DNA of 64,000 bases from Isoetes taiwanensis. Its lineage: Eukaryota > Streptophyta > Lycopodiopsida > Isoetales > Isoetaceae. The notes beneath the pieces are model-generated. The model saw only the letters and a list, made by a program, of their open reading frames with translations. It was not told where the DNA came from and made no database searches. The position numbers and the translations under genes are program-made. Positions 47,905-59,007 of this stretch are shown in pieces; position 1 is the stretch's first letter; each line of letters opens with the position of its first letter. The DNA lies in assembly GCA_021234155.1 (NCBI GenBank), contig JAJEKV010000002.1, positions 31,919,645-31,983,644 on the forward strand, given 5' to 3'.

Positions 47905-49652
47905 TTTTTTTTTTTTTTTTGAAGAATATAGGAATATATTAAACCACTAGAATGTGATCAAGTACAATGATAAGTGTGGTGCTAAGAAATGAAGTGCCCA
48001 TCATGATTCACAATCTGTAGGAATGTCGACCAAATTTCCCGCTTAACTGTGCCAGACAAGCTTGAGACTTGGTAAGCCTGCCACAACTTATGCCTCAAGA
48101 TCGGAACCAACCGAAAAGGGCTAAGCACTGCATTCTGGAAGACCTTCGCTCTCCGTCTTTTCCAAATCAACCACAGAAGCCAAGCTCTGCACAAATGGAA
48201 CGCCTGCTGCTTGGCCATGACCAAACTGCTAGGAAAGACTCCCATGAGAAGCCACATTCGACCGCAGTGAAGACCCAAAGAGGGCTCTCACCCAGGACCA
48301 AGCTGCCCCTACCTCTGTGCATAGGACAAAGCAGTGCTCAATGGTCTCTCGGCGCCTCCCACATAGAGGGCATGTTTCCGCTACCTGAGGCTTGAACCTG
48401 TGTACTCGGACATTCACCCTGAGGCTACGGTGCAAGATCTGCCATAAAAGGGTACGGATTTTAGGAGGAGGCAATGTATTCCACGCCCACTTCCACATGG
48501 CGGGCCACTTACTCCCTGGAAGCTTAAGTGACCACTTATCCGAAGGCGGCAATGTGTCCTGAAGCGCTAGAAGCCCATAAGCCGATGCTACAAACTGAGA
48601 TGCATCAAGTCCACTATGCGACTTCCAAACGCGATTGACTTGAGAAGACAACTGCAATGGAATAGCATTCGCAATTCTGGCCCAAGTCCGAATGTCCCGG
48701 CCAAAGGCCAAATCGATCCTTAAAAACTCCCCACGGCACGGATGACCCTCCCAATACAGATCCACGGATGGATGTTACCCCCCCGCAGCAATCCATCGGG
48801 CCTGAAAGTACACGGGTGTAGGGAAGAGGCCAAGGGAGATGCGTAATCCAAGGGTACCCAAAGAAAGGGCGATGAGGCTACCATACACCTGCTAGGGTCC
48901 AATGAAAAAGAGAACCTTGACCACCTTCCGTGCCTTGAGGAGACCTTTAAGAAAAGGCTGAAGCATGAGGGAATGGGCACAGAAATCCTCAAAGAGAGCC
49001 CACGGCAAGCGAGCCGAATTGCCGGGCTTCCCTAAACACAATAGAGTGGCGGCGATCGCGCTAAGAGCCAATCACGGGGATTGTTGCTCCCGCAACAACC
49101 CGGATGAGTTTCGACACGAGAACCTTCGTGTGCAAGGACACATCAAGCATACCTAAGCCCCCGCCTTTTTCGGACGGGGCACACACTTCCACCATGCGAC
49201 CTTCTTTGTAGCCCCTCCTCATTTCCTCCCCAAACAAAATTGCGAATGGTGTCATCCAACTCCTTAACCACACTTTCGGCGCAAGTATGCAGGAGGCTGC
49301 GTAAACATGAGTGCTACAGAGCACTGACTTGGCTACCAGAATCCTACCAGCCATGGTGAGTTTACTTCCCCTCCACCCGATTCGGATCTTTGCTTAAGAT
49401 TACGTAATGTCTCACCAAATTGCCCTAGCATTAATGTCCAAGCCAAATGGTATGCCCTAACAGTTTGGCGGTGTAGTAATGGCGGTGTAAGAGCCTGTGA
49501 GGCCCGACTCAACCTTGGGGAGGAGGTTCCTCCAGTACCCACATGGCCGAGCACTTCGACCAGTTAAGCAAGCACCCTGAAGCTAAAGAAAAGGCATCCA
49601 AAATATTCTTGGCTGCCTGGAGATTGGACTCATCTGCATGAAGAAAGAGAAG
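47905..49652 (-). mobile_element. L1-type LINE, 5'-truncated, with perfect target duplication
   Basis: A T run at 47904-47921 is the poly(A) tail. The 18-bp duplication aattgttattttaatgtt flanks the element at 47887-47904 and 49653-49670 without change. Coding is on the minus strand. It begins inside RT at FLHADESNLQAAKNILDAF (about 49640), then MAGRILVAKSVLCSTHVYAA (49354) of the RT C terminus. The zf-RVT domain follows: WKWAWNTLPPPKIRTLLWQI and TCPLCGRRRETIEHCFVLC (48500-48310). The truncation point just after the RT palm is typical of incomplete reverse transcription. Frameshifts make it non-coding. Confidence 0.93.
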
Positions 49653-49670
49653 AATTGTTATTTTAATGTT

Positions 49671-50009
49671 GTTTTCCTTAATATCTTATGTAGCTATTAG
49701 AAAACAAACACGTTTTTTTTTTTTAAGTAGCTATTGTTTCTCAAGTTGTTGTTGTTGTTTTAAAAAGTTGTACTCAATACAATATGTAGTTAGAAAATAA
49801 ACACGTAATTTTTTTAAAGTAGTAGTTTTCGAGCGTAGTTTTTGCAAGAAAATGAAAAAACATCCGTGGCTTTTTTTTAAATTTTTTTGCAAAAGCAACA
49901 TATTCTAAAAATAATACTCGTAAATTTTTTTTTTATTACTATAGATTTGAAAACTTCCATGTATGATTCAATAAACAAATATATCAATTTTTCTCTTTTT
50001 TATACAACA
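49671..50009. other. AT-rich spacer, no gene seen
   Basis: Continuation of the T-rich host sequence interrupted by the LINE. Confidence 0.4.
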
Positions 50010-50042
50010 CTAGTAACGGGTGCCCGGCATTGCCGGGCATAA
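50010..50042 (-). mobile_element. Helitron 3' terminus (hairpin plus CTAG)
   Basis: On the minus strand the sequence reads tgcccggc-aat-gccgggca (an 8-bp stem), then cccgtta, then CTAG, followed by host T. A GC-rich hairpin about 7 bases before a CTRR end, with insertion before T, is the canonical Helitron 3' end. The 5' TC end should lie to the right; I could not place it. Confidence 0.6.
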
Positions 50043-50197
50043 TTACAAAGATAAGGTAATGCTAGACATTGAAGTATGATGTTGTTGAAGTTGGAATTTG
50101 CATATAAACATGACAAGCTGATATCCATTTTGGTGTGGGAAGGTTCAGCTATGTCTAGAAAGCCCTGACTTCCAAGTGATTGCTTTCAGAGTGTATT

Positions 50198-50450
50198 TCA
50201 TTGGTTAGACGTCCAAGTTATCTAGGTCATAAATAATACACAAGTTGAAAAATGCTTTAGGATCCCATACGATAGCCTAGTGTTGCCATGCCATTCTCTA
50301 GCAAACGAAATGTTAAATTGGACTTCGTTGATTAGACGCCCAAGTTATCTAGGTGATGAATAATACTCAAGTGAAAAAATGCTTTAGGATCCCATACGAT
50401 AGCCTAGTTTTGCCATTAAACTCTCTAGCAAACAAAACGTTAAATGATAG
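50198..50450. repeat. Tandem duplication, 127-bp period
   Basis: The block ttagacgtccaagttatcta through atcccatacgatagcctagt and ctctagcaaac occurs at 50205 and 50332. A looser repeat (gatacactacaa / gatacgctacaa) follows at 50465-50590. All lie to the right of the Helitron end and may be inside that element. Confidence 0.8.
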
Positions 50451-50599
50451 TTAGAGGTTGGGTGATACACTACAATATGAGGCATCACTATATAGATTGT
50501 TTTACAACTTCTTGAGACATATCACTATATAGGTTATAGGGCCAGGCGATACGCTACAACTTGAGACATCACTATAAACTTTGTTTTACAATGTTGCAT

Positions 50600-52490
50600 T
50601 GCAATGGAATAAGTATATGTAGTTTCTATTAGGTTCCCAAAATGTTGTTGGGGGGTCGTGTAACATAAGATTTTGCAAGGTTAAGGCATGTATTCGTATC
50701 TAAAAATGGTATTTTGCTGACTCACAAATTTGGGTTTGGTTTGGCAATGGTCGAATGGGTTGTATTGGTTTTTTTGGGGAAGGCCTAATTTTTACAACTG
50801 AAGTCGTGGCGATGGCTTGCTGTGCGCGTGGAGCGGATGCAGAAGGGCAGAGCCAGTTCCGGCTAGGGGCTTTCGTGGCAGTTTGGTGCGGCAGGGCATG
50901 GCGCCATTCTTCTGGCAGGGCGACATGGCCTTGGCGGCCTTCTTCTCGCGGAGCTCATACGAGACTGCTTGGCTCATAGCTGACTGCATGCTCATACCGG
51001 ACTGCTGGCTCATAGCTGACTGCATGCCTGGCCCGAGAAACCATGCTTGTTGCATCTTCCACCATGTTGCAGGGCGATGAAACCATGTTGTTTGTTGTTT
51101 TCTTTGCAAGTGGAGTTCATGGCAGGGCATGAATTTGTGAGCAGGGTGACATAAGAAACCCCATCTTTTTCTTCTTCTGAGTCTATGTTCATGGCAGGGC
51201 ATTGGTACTGCCGTTTCTTGGCAGGGGGTTCAAATCCCCAATTGTATTGCTGAAACTGCAGTATGTTGGCAGATAATTGCTGTGTGGATGTTACAGTGGT
51301 GCTGGGTCCTTTAATCTGTAGTTAGTGTGAACTCTGTATGAGGAGCATGCAGCTGGGCCATGCACTGAAGACCCCCTCTTGTTAATCTGTTTGCTGAATC
51401 TGTTTGGTTGTGCAGCAGGTTATTGTGCACATTGTCTTATTTATTTGTTTATTATGTTATAAACTGCCGCAGGTTGTGCAGCAGGTTATTGTGCACTGTA
51501 AAGCTTGGGCTTGCATGTACATGGCTGAACTGTGAGGCTTTTTGCAAGTGACATTGTTGTGCACAATATTGATTTGTAGGACACACGCTGGTTTAACTGT
51601 ATATTTGCAGAACAACTTCAATTGTGTTGTACTTGCGTGTATGTACATAGTTGACTCCAATCGAATACATCCTCATCCACCTTAGGTTTTGACCCCATCT
51701 TGACTTAGATTGGAGGGCTGTGGTTTAGGGACAGGGCATATCATTGGGAATTATGCCATTTTTCGATGGTCAGGATTAGCGATTATAGAGGATTAGCGAT
51801 TATAGAGGCAATTCCTATTATGAGCATGTGATTTAATAAATATAACAAAGTATGTTAATTCTTAATCTAAAATAAGAATCTAAAATAAGTTAGTGCATTC
51901 TAAAACATATCCATATTCATTTTCATTTCAATGTGTATAGCTTAATCAGTAAAACTCATTTCCAATATTATGGGAGCTAGAATGCAGCCTCATGAATGAA
52001 AAGTTTATATTATACATATATAATTAAGCTCAGAAGTTTTTGAAAATTCAAATTCCACCAAAAAAAAAACATGATTGCACACCAATTGTGCAATGTTGTT
52101 GATATTCAACATCGGCAATACCACATGGGATATAATCTCTATTGATAATGCTATTGCATTTTTGGAACCCACGATGCATATATAATAAAGCTAGCATTGA
52201 AGAGTAAGTTTGTTCTCAATCAAATATGGTTCTAACACAAAATGCCCCTCTTGTTTCTTTCTAGCAAAGATGACCTACAACACATGAAAACACATGCAAA
52301 ACTAAGCACAAAGAACAAACATCATTTCCTTGAAGCACACGATTCAATTCCACCACCATAAATTACTTTACTCAATCTTTCATTAACTACCTTGCATTTG
52401 CATTGGCAATCGGCTCACGCATATGGCTTCAGATAAGATGCAATATAAGGTGTAGATAATTTGCATGCTTCCTATCTGAATGTGCTAGGG
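50600..52490. other. Intergenic, short tandem repeats, no gene seen
   Basis: ggctcatagctgactgcatg is repeated at 50971 and 51007. ttgtgcagcaggttattgtg is repeated near 51408 and 51474. A B-box-like ggggttcaaatcccc lies at 51225-51239. The GC-richer segment 50800-51200 has ORFs on both strands without known domains. Confidence 0.4.
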
Positions 52491-53236
52491 AACCGCCACC
52501 TTTGAGGGGTTTCTGGCTGGAAACCGGCAGTGGCGCCGCCCGCAAGCGGTGTTAGCCACGAGCGGCAGCATCGCTGCCGGTTTCCAACCAGAAACTCCGA
52601 AAAGGGGGCGGCTCACAGCTGTAATCCACTGCTTCCTGGAAATTCCGTGCATACCCCCCTTTTTTTTCTCTCTCCTCTGTTTCGCGATGGTGGAGGTCCG
52701 GAGGTCTACTCCGGCGATCTTCGCGTAGGTCTTGGCGCTGGGCGCCAGATTTGGTTCTGAGGTGATTAATGATGCTCCTCCAACTTCTGAATGAGTTTTG
52801 AGCGCGATTCTACTTAGTTTAGAACTGATTTTTTTTTTCTTTGTTCTTTATTTCTTCAAGATTCGGCGTGTAGCTGAAGGCGCTCGATAGAAATAAGGTA
52901 AAGATTTATCTTATTTTAACTTCTGCTTCAAATTTTTATACCTTCTAATGTTTTTTCTTTGTTTCTAGGTTCTGAGGCTTTCTAAGTTCCGAGTTCCAAG
53001 TTCTGAGGCTGTTGGACGAAGATTAAAGCAAGATTAAAACAACATTTCCGAGTTCTTGCCTAAATTTTAATGTTTTGTTGCACTAAGATTTGATGTTCTG
53101 TGTGACACAACAAAAACGTCTGTAGTGGAGGCACTGTAAGCGGCGCCGCCAGGAAATCCTTGCCTAAAAAATACCCAAAAAGAACTTTCACTGGAAATTC
53201 GAGGAATTTCCAGGAAGCAGGGATTTACGAAGAAAG
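52491..53236. mobile_element. Foldback or TIR-type element
   Basis: The left end is a long hairpin: 52493-52529 pairs with 52575-52611, almost throughout, including tttctggctggaaaccggca against tgccggtttccaaccagaaa. Just inside, ttcctggaaattcc (about 52630) has its inverse ggaatttccaggaa at about 53202-53215, so the 0.6-kb segment is bounded by imperfect inverted repeats. A related ggcgccgcc block recurs near 53140. No transposase is present, so this is a MITE or foldback-type element, family unknown. Confidence 0.5.
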
Positions 53237-53733
53237 AAACCTCAGTTTAGTTCTCGTCATCCCCACAATTTCTCTCATCAAAACAATACATCTCATCACA
53301 ACAATACATTTGAGCATACCTAGTGTGAAAGTATCTCATGGATGTGGAATTAGAACATATCTGCTGTTACACCAAGATAAACAAACCACAGTTAGCTTGT
53401 ATGAACTTCATGATGTTCAAACCATAGGTTGCCTGCATGAACTTCATATGTTCCAAATCATCCATAGGTTGCTTGTATGAACATCATGATGTTCCAATTT
53501 TAAATGCATAGGTGGATACAATGCCCATAAAGTAGAAAGTGTTGAGTCTGACCAAATTGCTACATGTTTATGCGAAGTGCAAATAAGCAACATATTTACA
53601 GTCTGAACTCTAGTTATAGCGCTTGAGAGATGACGCCATAATTTGGTTCCCTGTAACTTACTTGCAGCCTGAAGTTTAGTTATAGCCCTTGAGAGATGAT
53701 GCCATAATCTAGTTCGCTTTGTCAGTGCCATAG
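53237..53733. other. Intergenic with short duplications, no gene seen
   Basis: Repeated pieces: gaacttcatgatgttc / gaacatcatgatgttcc, and cttgagagatgacgccataa / cttgagagatgatgccataa at about 53621 and 53690. No recognisable gene. Confidence 0.4.
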
Positions 53734-53734
53734 C

Positions 53735-54440
53735 CAATAGAATAGAATAGAATAGAATAGAATAGAATATACATTAACGTCCCTCAGGCCGTGAGGCCCC
53801 CGGACTTGTGTAGCATCCTGCGAGCTCCCAAAGGGTGCTGCCAGCAAACAGACGCATAGGTTTTATGTAGCCATCTAGCGGGCTTCTCTTGTTCTTTATA
53901 TTACCCGCATCGTGCTTATAGCTGGCTTCTTGGCCATACACAAATGCATCGCTATAAATAGTTTTGAACTGTACTTTGTGGGCTTCTCTGATCCGCCTCT
54001 CTCTTTGTGCACCCCCCGGTGTCTCATTATCATTTCTTTTATAGCTTTCGCTACATCTGTGAGTGTCTCTTCTTTGTCCATCAGTGCTGGGAGTGGGAGA
54101 TCCCACCTGACCTTGTTAAATTTGGACCTTATGTCGGTGTAAACCGGGCACTCTTTTACCATGTGCTCTTCGTCTTCTATTTTTCCTGAGTCACATACTC
54201 GGCATATTCGCTCTGCTCTATCTATTTTCCTCCATCTATCTTTCTCAATTCGGAGGTCGTGGCTTCCCATCCTGAATCTGGCCAGCGTTCCCCTGTTACT
54301 CTTATTCAACATGCTGCTTTTGTACGTGATATGCCCTATCTGTCCCCTGGATTGAAGGTTTCCAATAGCCAGTTTGCCTTAGGCCCTGTGTGTCGTGCCA
54401 GCCAGGCATGACATTGCATTTCCCAGCCATTTTCCATAGT
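53735..54440 (-). mobile_element. LINE 3' fragment with (ATTCT)n tail
   Basis: Tail at 53735-53770. The minus-strand ORF 54312-53896 carries GTLARFRMGSHDLRIEKDRW and the C-terminal zinc motif CRVCDSGKIEDEEHMVKECP. The same domain is found at the ends of the LINEs at 43100, 57400 and 59250. The 3' hairpin ggcc-gtga-ggcc lies at about 53788. The copy lacks RT. Confidence 0.85.
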
Positions 54441-54686
54441 AAGGGTTAAGCTACATTCCAAAAGCAAGACCCCAAGTCTGATGTAGACATTTGACAATGG
54501 ATTCATTATTAACCATGAAAAATAATAAACACATTAAAAACAATGAATACAAACAAATAAATGGCTCATAAGCAATTCAGTATTTTACCTCTATCAACCT
54601 TCCACGTGCTTATGGCATGAATCTGATGTGAAGGTTCCACTCCAACAAATGATATATTGACTCTACCTGCTAGGGAAAAAAGATCC

Positions 54687-55050
54687 GACCTTAACAACCA
54701 TGTGACTAACCACATGAACAGAAATACAGATGTGTGGATACACTTCAATGCAGGAGATTTCAAGGATTTACCTTATGTCTCTATTATTTTAACAGCTGGA
54801 TGTAAGCAAGCGACCTTAACAACCATGTGGTTAACCACAGGAACAGAAATACAGATGTGCGGATGCACTTCAATGCAAGAGATTTCAAGGATTTACCTTA
54901 TGTCTCTATTATTTTAACAGCTGGATGTAAGCAAGCGACCTTAACAACCATGTGGTTAACCACAGGAACAGAAATACAGATGTGTGGATGCACTTCAATG
55001 CAAGAGATTTCAAGGATTTACCTGATGTCTCTACTAACAACTGGAGTAAG
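54687..55050. repeat. Three-copy tandem repeat, 125-bp period
   Basis: Units start at about 54687, 54812 and 54937, at ccttaacaaccatgtg. Copies 2 and 3 carry the perfect palindrome tgtggttaaccaca; copy 1 has tgtgactaaccaca. The third unit is shortened at its end. Confidence 0.92.
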
Positions 55051-57010
55051 CAACCCTAATACAAAAGCCACCATGGACAACCTTTCCCACCTGCTTTCAC
55101 ACGTGCTGAAGATGAGAAAACTTGTCCAATATAGACCAAAATGAAGTTGCACCATAAGCAAATTGGAAGTAGGAAAATGTTGACTCTGAAGCCGGATTGT
55201 GCGAATGAAATGAAAGAAAGGACATAATATCTTATGATCAGAAATATGGTGACAGACTTGTGAAGATTTTGGACATCTCCTGCATTAGAAGCCTGGCAAT
55301 AATAAAAAATATGGTGATAGAGTTGTGAAGATTTTGGACATCTCCTGCATTAGAAGCCTGGCAAAAATTTGCTTAGATAGACTAAACAATACAAAGCTTC
55401 TTACTGGCTTGCATAATTGTTTTAATAACTGAGACACATTAAAACGTTTGGGAGAGAAAATATGTTGCAAAAGTATTATATAATTCAGCTAGGATGATAT
55501 TTTACATGAGAGAAGCTAGTTGCATGGTGTGATTCTCACAGATTTCTCAAAGGAACTGCTTTTCTTATAACTCTAGAAGAAGAAATAGATCTTTAGATAT
55601 CTACCTACATATGTATGTTTCTATAAATAATAGATATATGCATACCAAGGCAGCAAGTCATACACATATGCGGAGCTGGTTCTGTGCACATTTCTGTGAT
55701 TCCATTTGCCTTGTTGCTCCTGTTATAGAATGGCACCAATTAGGAATAAAATATAGAAGAATAGACATAGGAATTTGAATTAATTCAAGAACATACAGGG
55801 ATATTGTCAACAAATAGAGATGTATGATGGATTGAGATTGCCAAAGCAAAATTACCTAGAAAATAAGTTGTCACTTAAAGCAAAACGATGTAATTCCTCG
55901 CGCCTTCATAATTTGTTGCCAAATAAACTGTATCATCTAAAAGCTTATGTTTAATATTTGGAAGCACACTAATCTAAACTAAGAGAATACTGCAGGTACC
56001 ATCCAACACTATAAAATACACAAAGTTTTGAGTCAAAGCAAGGTCGATGCAAAGATCCTCAAGAGAAAAGATGAACTTAACAGGAACAGAAAAACATTTT
56101 CAGCAGTTATGGTATAATGTTTTTTGACGCACCTATCTTTAACCAGACTTAATGTCTACAAACAAAGCATAAATTGGAACCTGTAAAAAGTAAGAGTAAA
56201 TACAACAAAGGGCAAATATGTAACAAATCTCTATTTAAACGTGATGCAGGCCAAAATGTACGATCTCAAAGATCAAGACTTTGTATCTACACACCATTAA
56301 CGATCTTCCATCAGTGGTCTGCGCATTGCATGTCGATGCAAACACCTGGCGAAATATCTTAAAAATAAAGAATCATGATCCTAACTCCATAAGCAAGCAA
56401 GCATGGCAAGTATGCCGACGATAAGGCATCCAGGATAAGCATCATGAAAACTGGAGATGATAACCCATTGGCAGTAACCCCTTCAAAACTCACCTGCATA
56501 GGTAGACAAATGGCCAGAAACTACAGATTCGGCCTTCTCAGATTAACCTGGTAACGATTTTCCTGGCTTTCAAGATGCCAACAATAAGAGCCGAAAAGCA
56601 AAAACCCCATTCAACCAAAGCTTTACAGCTCAGAAGCCTGAAGCGACAGGTTTTAGCATGCTACGAAGCACAAGAAATTGTGGCATGCATCTTCTTGATA
56701 GCTACAACCGGATAAGAAGGGCCGAAAGAGGAAAGATCATCCAAATTGGTCCACGAATCAAACGAGGGGGAAATTTTTTAATTTTATTTTTGGGTTATCA
56801 GAATATTTTTCTGGCTGCCAAACTCTGTATAACCTTAGGCAATTGGCCTAAAAAAAAATCTAAAAAGTTTCCCACTTGCCGGGAAAACCAAATTTAAACA
56901 ATAGATATATTTTGAATATTTTGAATTCTTGATTATCGATAAGGAAAATTTTGAATTCTTGATTGTAAACAAAAGGCATTGATACAAAATAATTAGCTTT
57001 GGTATATTAA
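55051..57010. other. Intergenic, one 65-bp tandem duplication, no gene seen
   Basis: gtgaagattttggacatctc plus ctgcattagaagcctggcaa occurs at 55260 and 55325. The rest, AT-rich, has no recognised gene. Confidence 0.4.
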
Positions 57011-57530
57011 GAATGAGAATGAGAATGAGAATGATTTTTTATCGTCCACTGAGGCCAATCGGCCTATGGGACCCATAAGGAGCGCAGCAAACTTATTACT
57101 GTCCGGGTTAAAAAACCCCCGCCCCGAAGGGTTTTCAAGGGAAAAACCGTGGCAGTAATAAGAATGCTGTCAAACTGTACAAGTATACATCAATGTATAT
57201 ATACATGTCAAGTGTGTGCCCGAGGACATAGCTGATCTCGCATGTCCATAATCTCCTGAAGGTATGATCCCAGCACCCGTACGGATGCTGTGCTCAATGT
57301 CACATGTAACGGCTGGCCAGGCCTGACCAACTCAGCATAGCGCGTCCGAATTTGATCATATGCTGGGAAACTTTGAAGGGTATGAGATTCATCCTCAATG
57401 ACTCCCATTTGGCAGCATTGACAGAGCCTGTCCTGGCGTGGCTCACCAATCCATCTGCCCGTCTCAATTCGAAGATGATGTGCCCCTGTGCGAATGGAGG
57501 CAATGAGTCTGCGCCTTTTCATGGGCAAGT
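57011..57530 (-). mobile_element. LINE 3' fragment with hexanucleotide tail
   Basis: Tail of cattct/attctc type at 57011-57034, the terminal hairpin aggcc-aatc-ggcct (about 57051), and the structured stem-loop (57095-57155). The minus-strand ORF 57528-57208 carries HHLRIETGRWI and CQCCQMGVIEDESHTLQSFP. Only the last 500 bp of the LINE remain. Confidence 0.88.
57092..57158 (-). other. Structured stem-loop motif, copy D (LINE 3' UTR)
   Basis: The outer arms cttattactg and cagtaataag are perfect complements. They enclose ggttaaaaaacccccgcccc and gaagggttttcaagggaaaa. Confidence 0.8.
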
Positions 57531-57548
57531 GGGTACGCAGAGGAGGTT

Positions 57549-57636
57549 AACCTCCTCCTCGAGGGGGTTATGCAAAATAACCCTCGAGGCGGCAGGCCGA
57601 GAGGGTTATTTTGCATGACCCCGAGGGGAGGAGGTT
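57549..57636. repeat. Long GC-rich hairpin
   Basis: 57549-57585 and 57601-57636 are near-perfect inverted repeats with a 15-base loop. They share, for example, atgcaaaataaccctc against gagggttattttgcat. It sits just beyond the LINE coding fragment. Confidence 0.85.
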
Positions 57637-58855
57637 GATCTCCCTTAACCCCTGGTCCGAGCTAGAACAGATAGGGAGAGATGAGATGCAGCTGAGGAAG
57701 CTGCACAACAGAGAATTTTGAAGAATCACGTATTTTTCCTGAAAATTTCATTCACAAAAGGGGCTTCTGAGACTATTCTTGCATTTGATGAAGAGAAAAA
57801 GCGGAGCAAAGCGAGTCCATTGAGTCTAGCTTCTGCGACAAAAATGACACTGCAAGATGATCTTCAAAACAAAGATGCAGCATGCAACTGGGCAAAAAAT
57901 TTGATGTTTGACATATTCCAAGAACTTAGAGTCTCGCTTTTCTCACTCAAAGAACTTAACCTTAAGTGAAACAGATACATCTGAGCTTGAACTCTGCGCC
58001 ATTACTGCTAAGACTAAAATGAAAACATTGACGAGCAAACAACAGAAGCTAAACCTCTGTTTCGTCACTCTCTAAATGGGCTTTCGTTTGATCCAAAGCA
58101 TTTGTTAAACAATAGATAAAGAACAAATCCGGCCTACTTCAAATCAGATCAAAGAACAGAAAAAGCGAGCCGATTGAAGAAAAAAATCTGACCGATGGAA
58201 GCAGAAAAGAACAGAATTGGGGGAAGAGAAGGGGCAGATTTTTTTTTATTTTTTATCATGGTATATTCAATACCATATGGCATCACACTGACTCCAATTT
58301 TTGGTCCACTATTGAAATCATTAGTTTTTTTTGGTCCACATGTACTTTATTCAGAGATCACAGAAAAACCTACATGTAGATCTGTGGAGGTGTGGTTTTA
58401 CTAATTGATGGTGTTGTTCTTTAAGTGGACAAGGAATGTCCACTGTTATTTTTTTAAGGAGCTATGGTTTTTTTTCTTTAGGAGATGTGGCTTTTTAAGG
58501 AGGCTTTTGGTTAAAACAACTGTGGTTTTTGTTTTTGAGGTAGTGGTGTTTTTAAGAGGGTGTAGTCTTTGGATGTGTGGTTTTATAAGTAAGTGTAGTT
58601 TTTAAGGAGGTTTTTTTTAAAGGGTGTATGGTTTTGTAAAGGGGTATGATATTTTAAGGTTCTTTACAGCCAATTTTGTAAGCACTATTATACAATCATT
58701 GCACTACTCCCATCCATATGACACCCCATAAAGTATTCATGTTGGTATTACATGCCATGTGTAAAAATGCAATATCTCATCTATTGTCCCTCTACCCCTC
58801 ATGCTATAAGAAAACTAGAATGCAAAGGCATATTAAGATCCCAGAATTGAGCTGA
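57637..58855. other. Intergenic, no gene seen
   Basis: Adjoins the hairpin. A T-rich run at 58240-58680 resembles 47600-47880. Small ORFs have no known product. Confidence 0.35.
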
Positions 58856-58915
58856 ATTGAATTTAACTTTAACATCCATGGGGACCAACAAGTCTATCAG
58901 ATCCTCTGCGTGCGT
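58856..58915 (-). mobile_element. Short LINE 3'-end remnant
   Basis: A gaatt tail is followed by tttaacatccatggggacca and acaagtctatcagatcc, matching the terminal block of the LINEs at 42685 and 57036. Confidence 0.5.
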
Positions 58916-58922
58916 GCGTGCG

Positions 58923-58951
<29 letters not shown>
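58916..58951. repeat. (GCGT)n(GA)n microsatellite
   Basis: gcgtgcgtgcgtgcgtgcg is followed by a ga run, directly before the 3' end of the next LINE. Confidence 0.95.
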
Positions 58952-58956
<5 letters not shown>

Positions 58957-59007
58957 AAATTGAAATTGTATTATTACGTGTATGAGACCGCCAGGTCTAT
59001 AAGACGT

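Noticed and set aside
54687-55050. CRISPR-like array
   Set aside because: Three contiguous 125-bp units without spacers in plant DNA are a plain tandem repeat.
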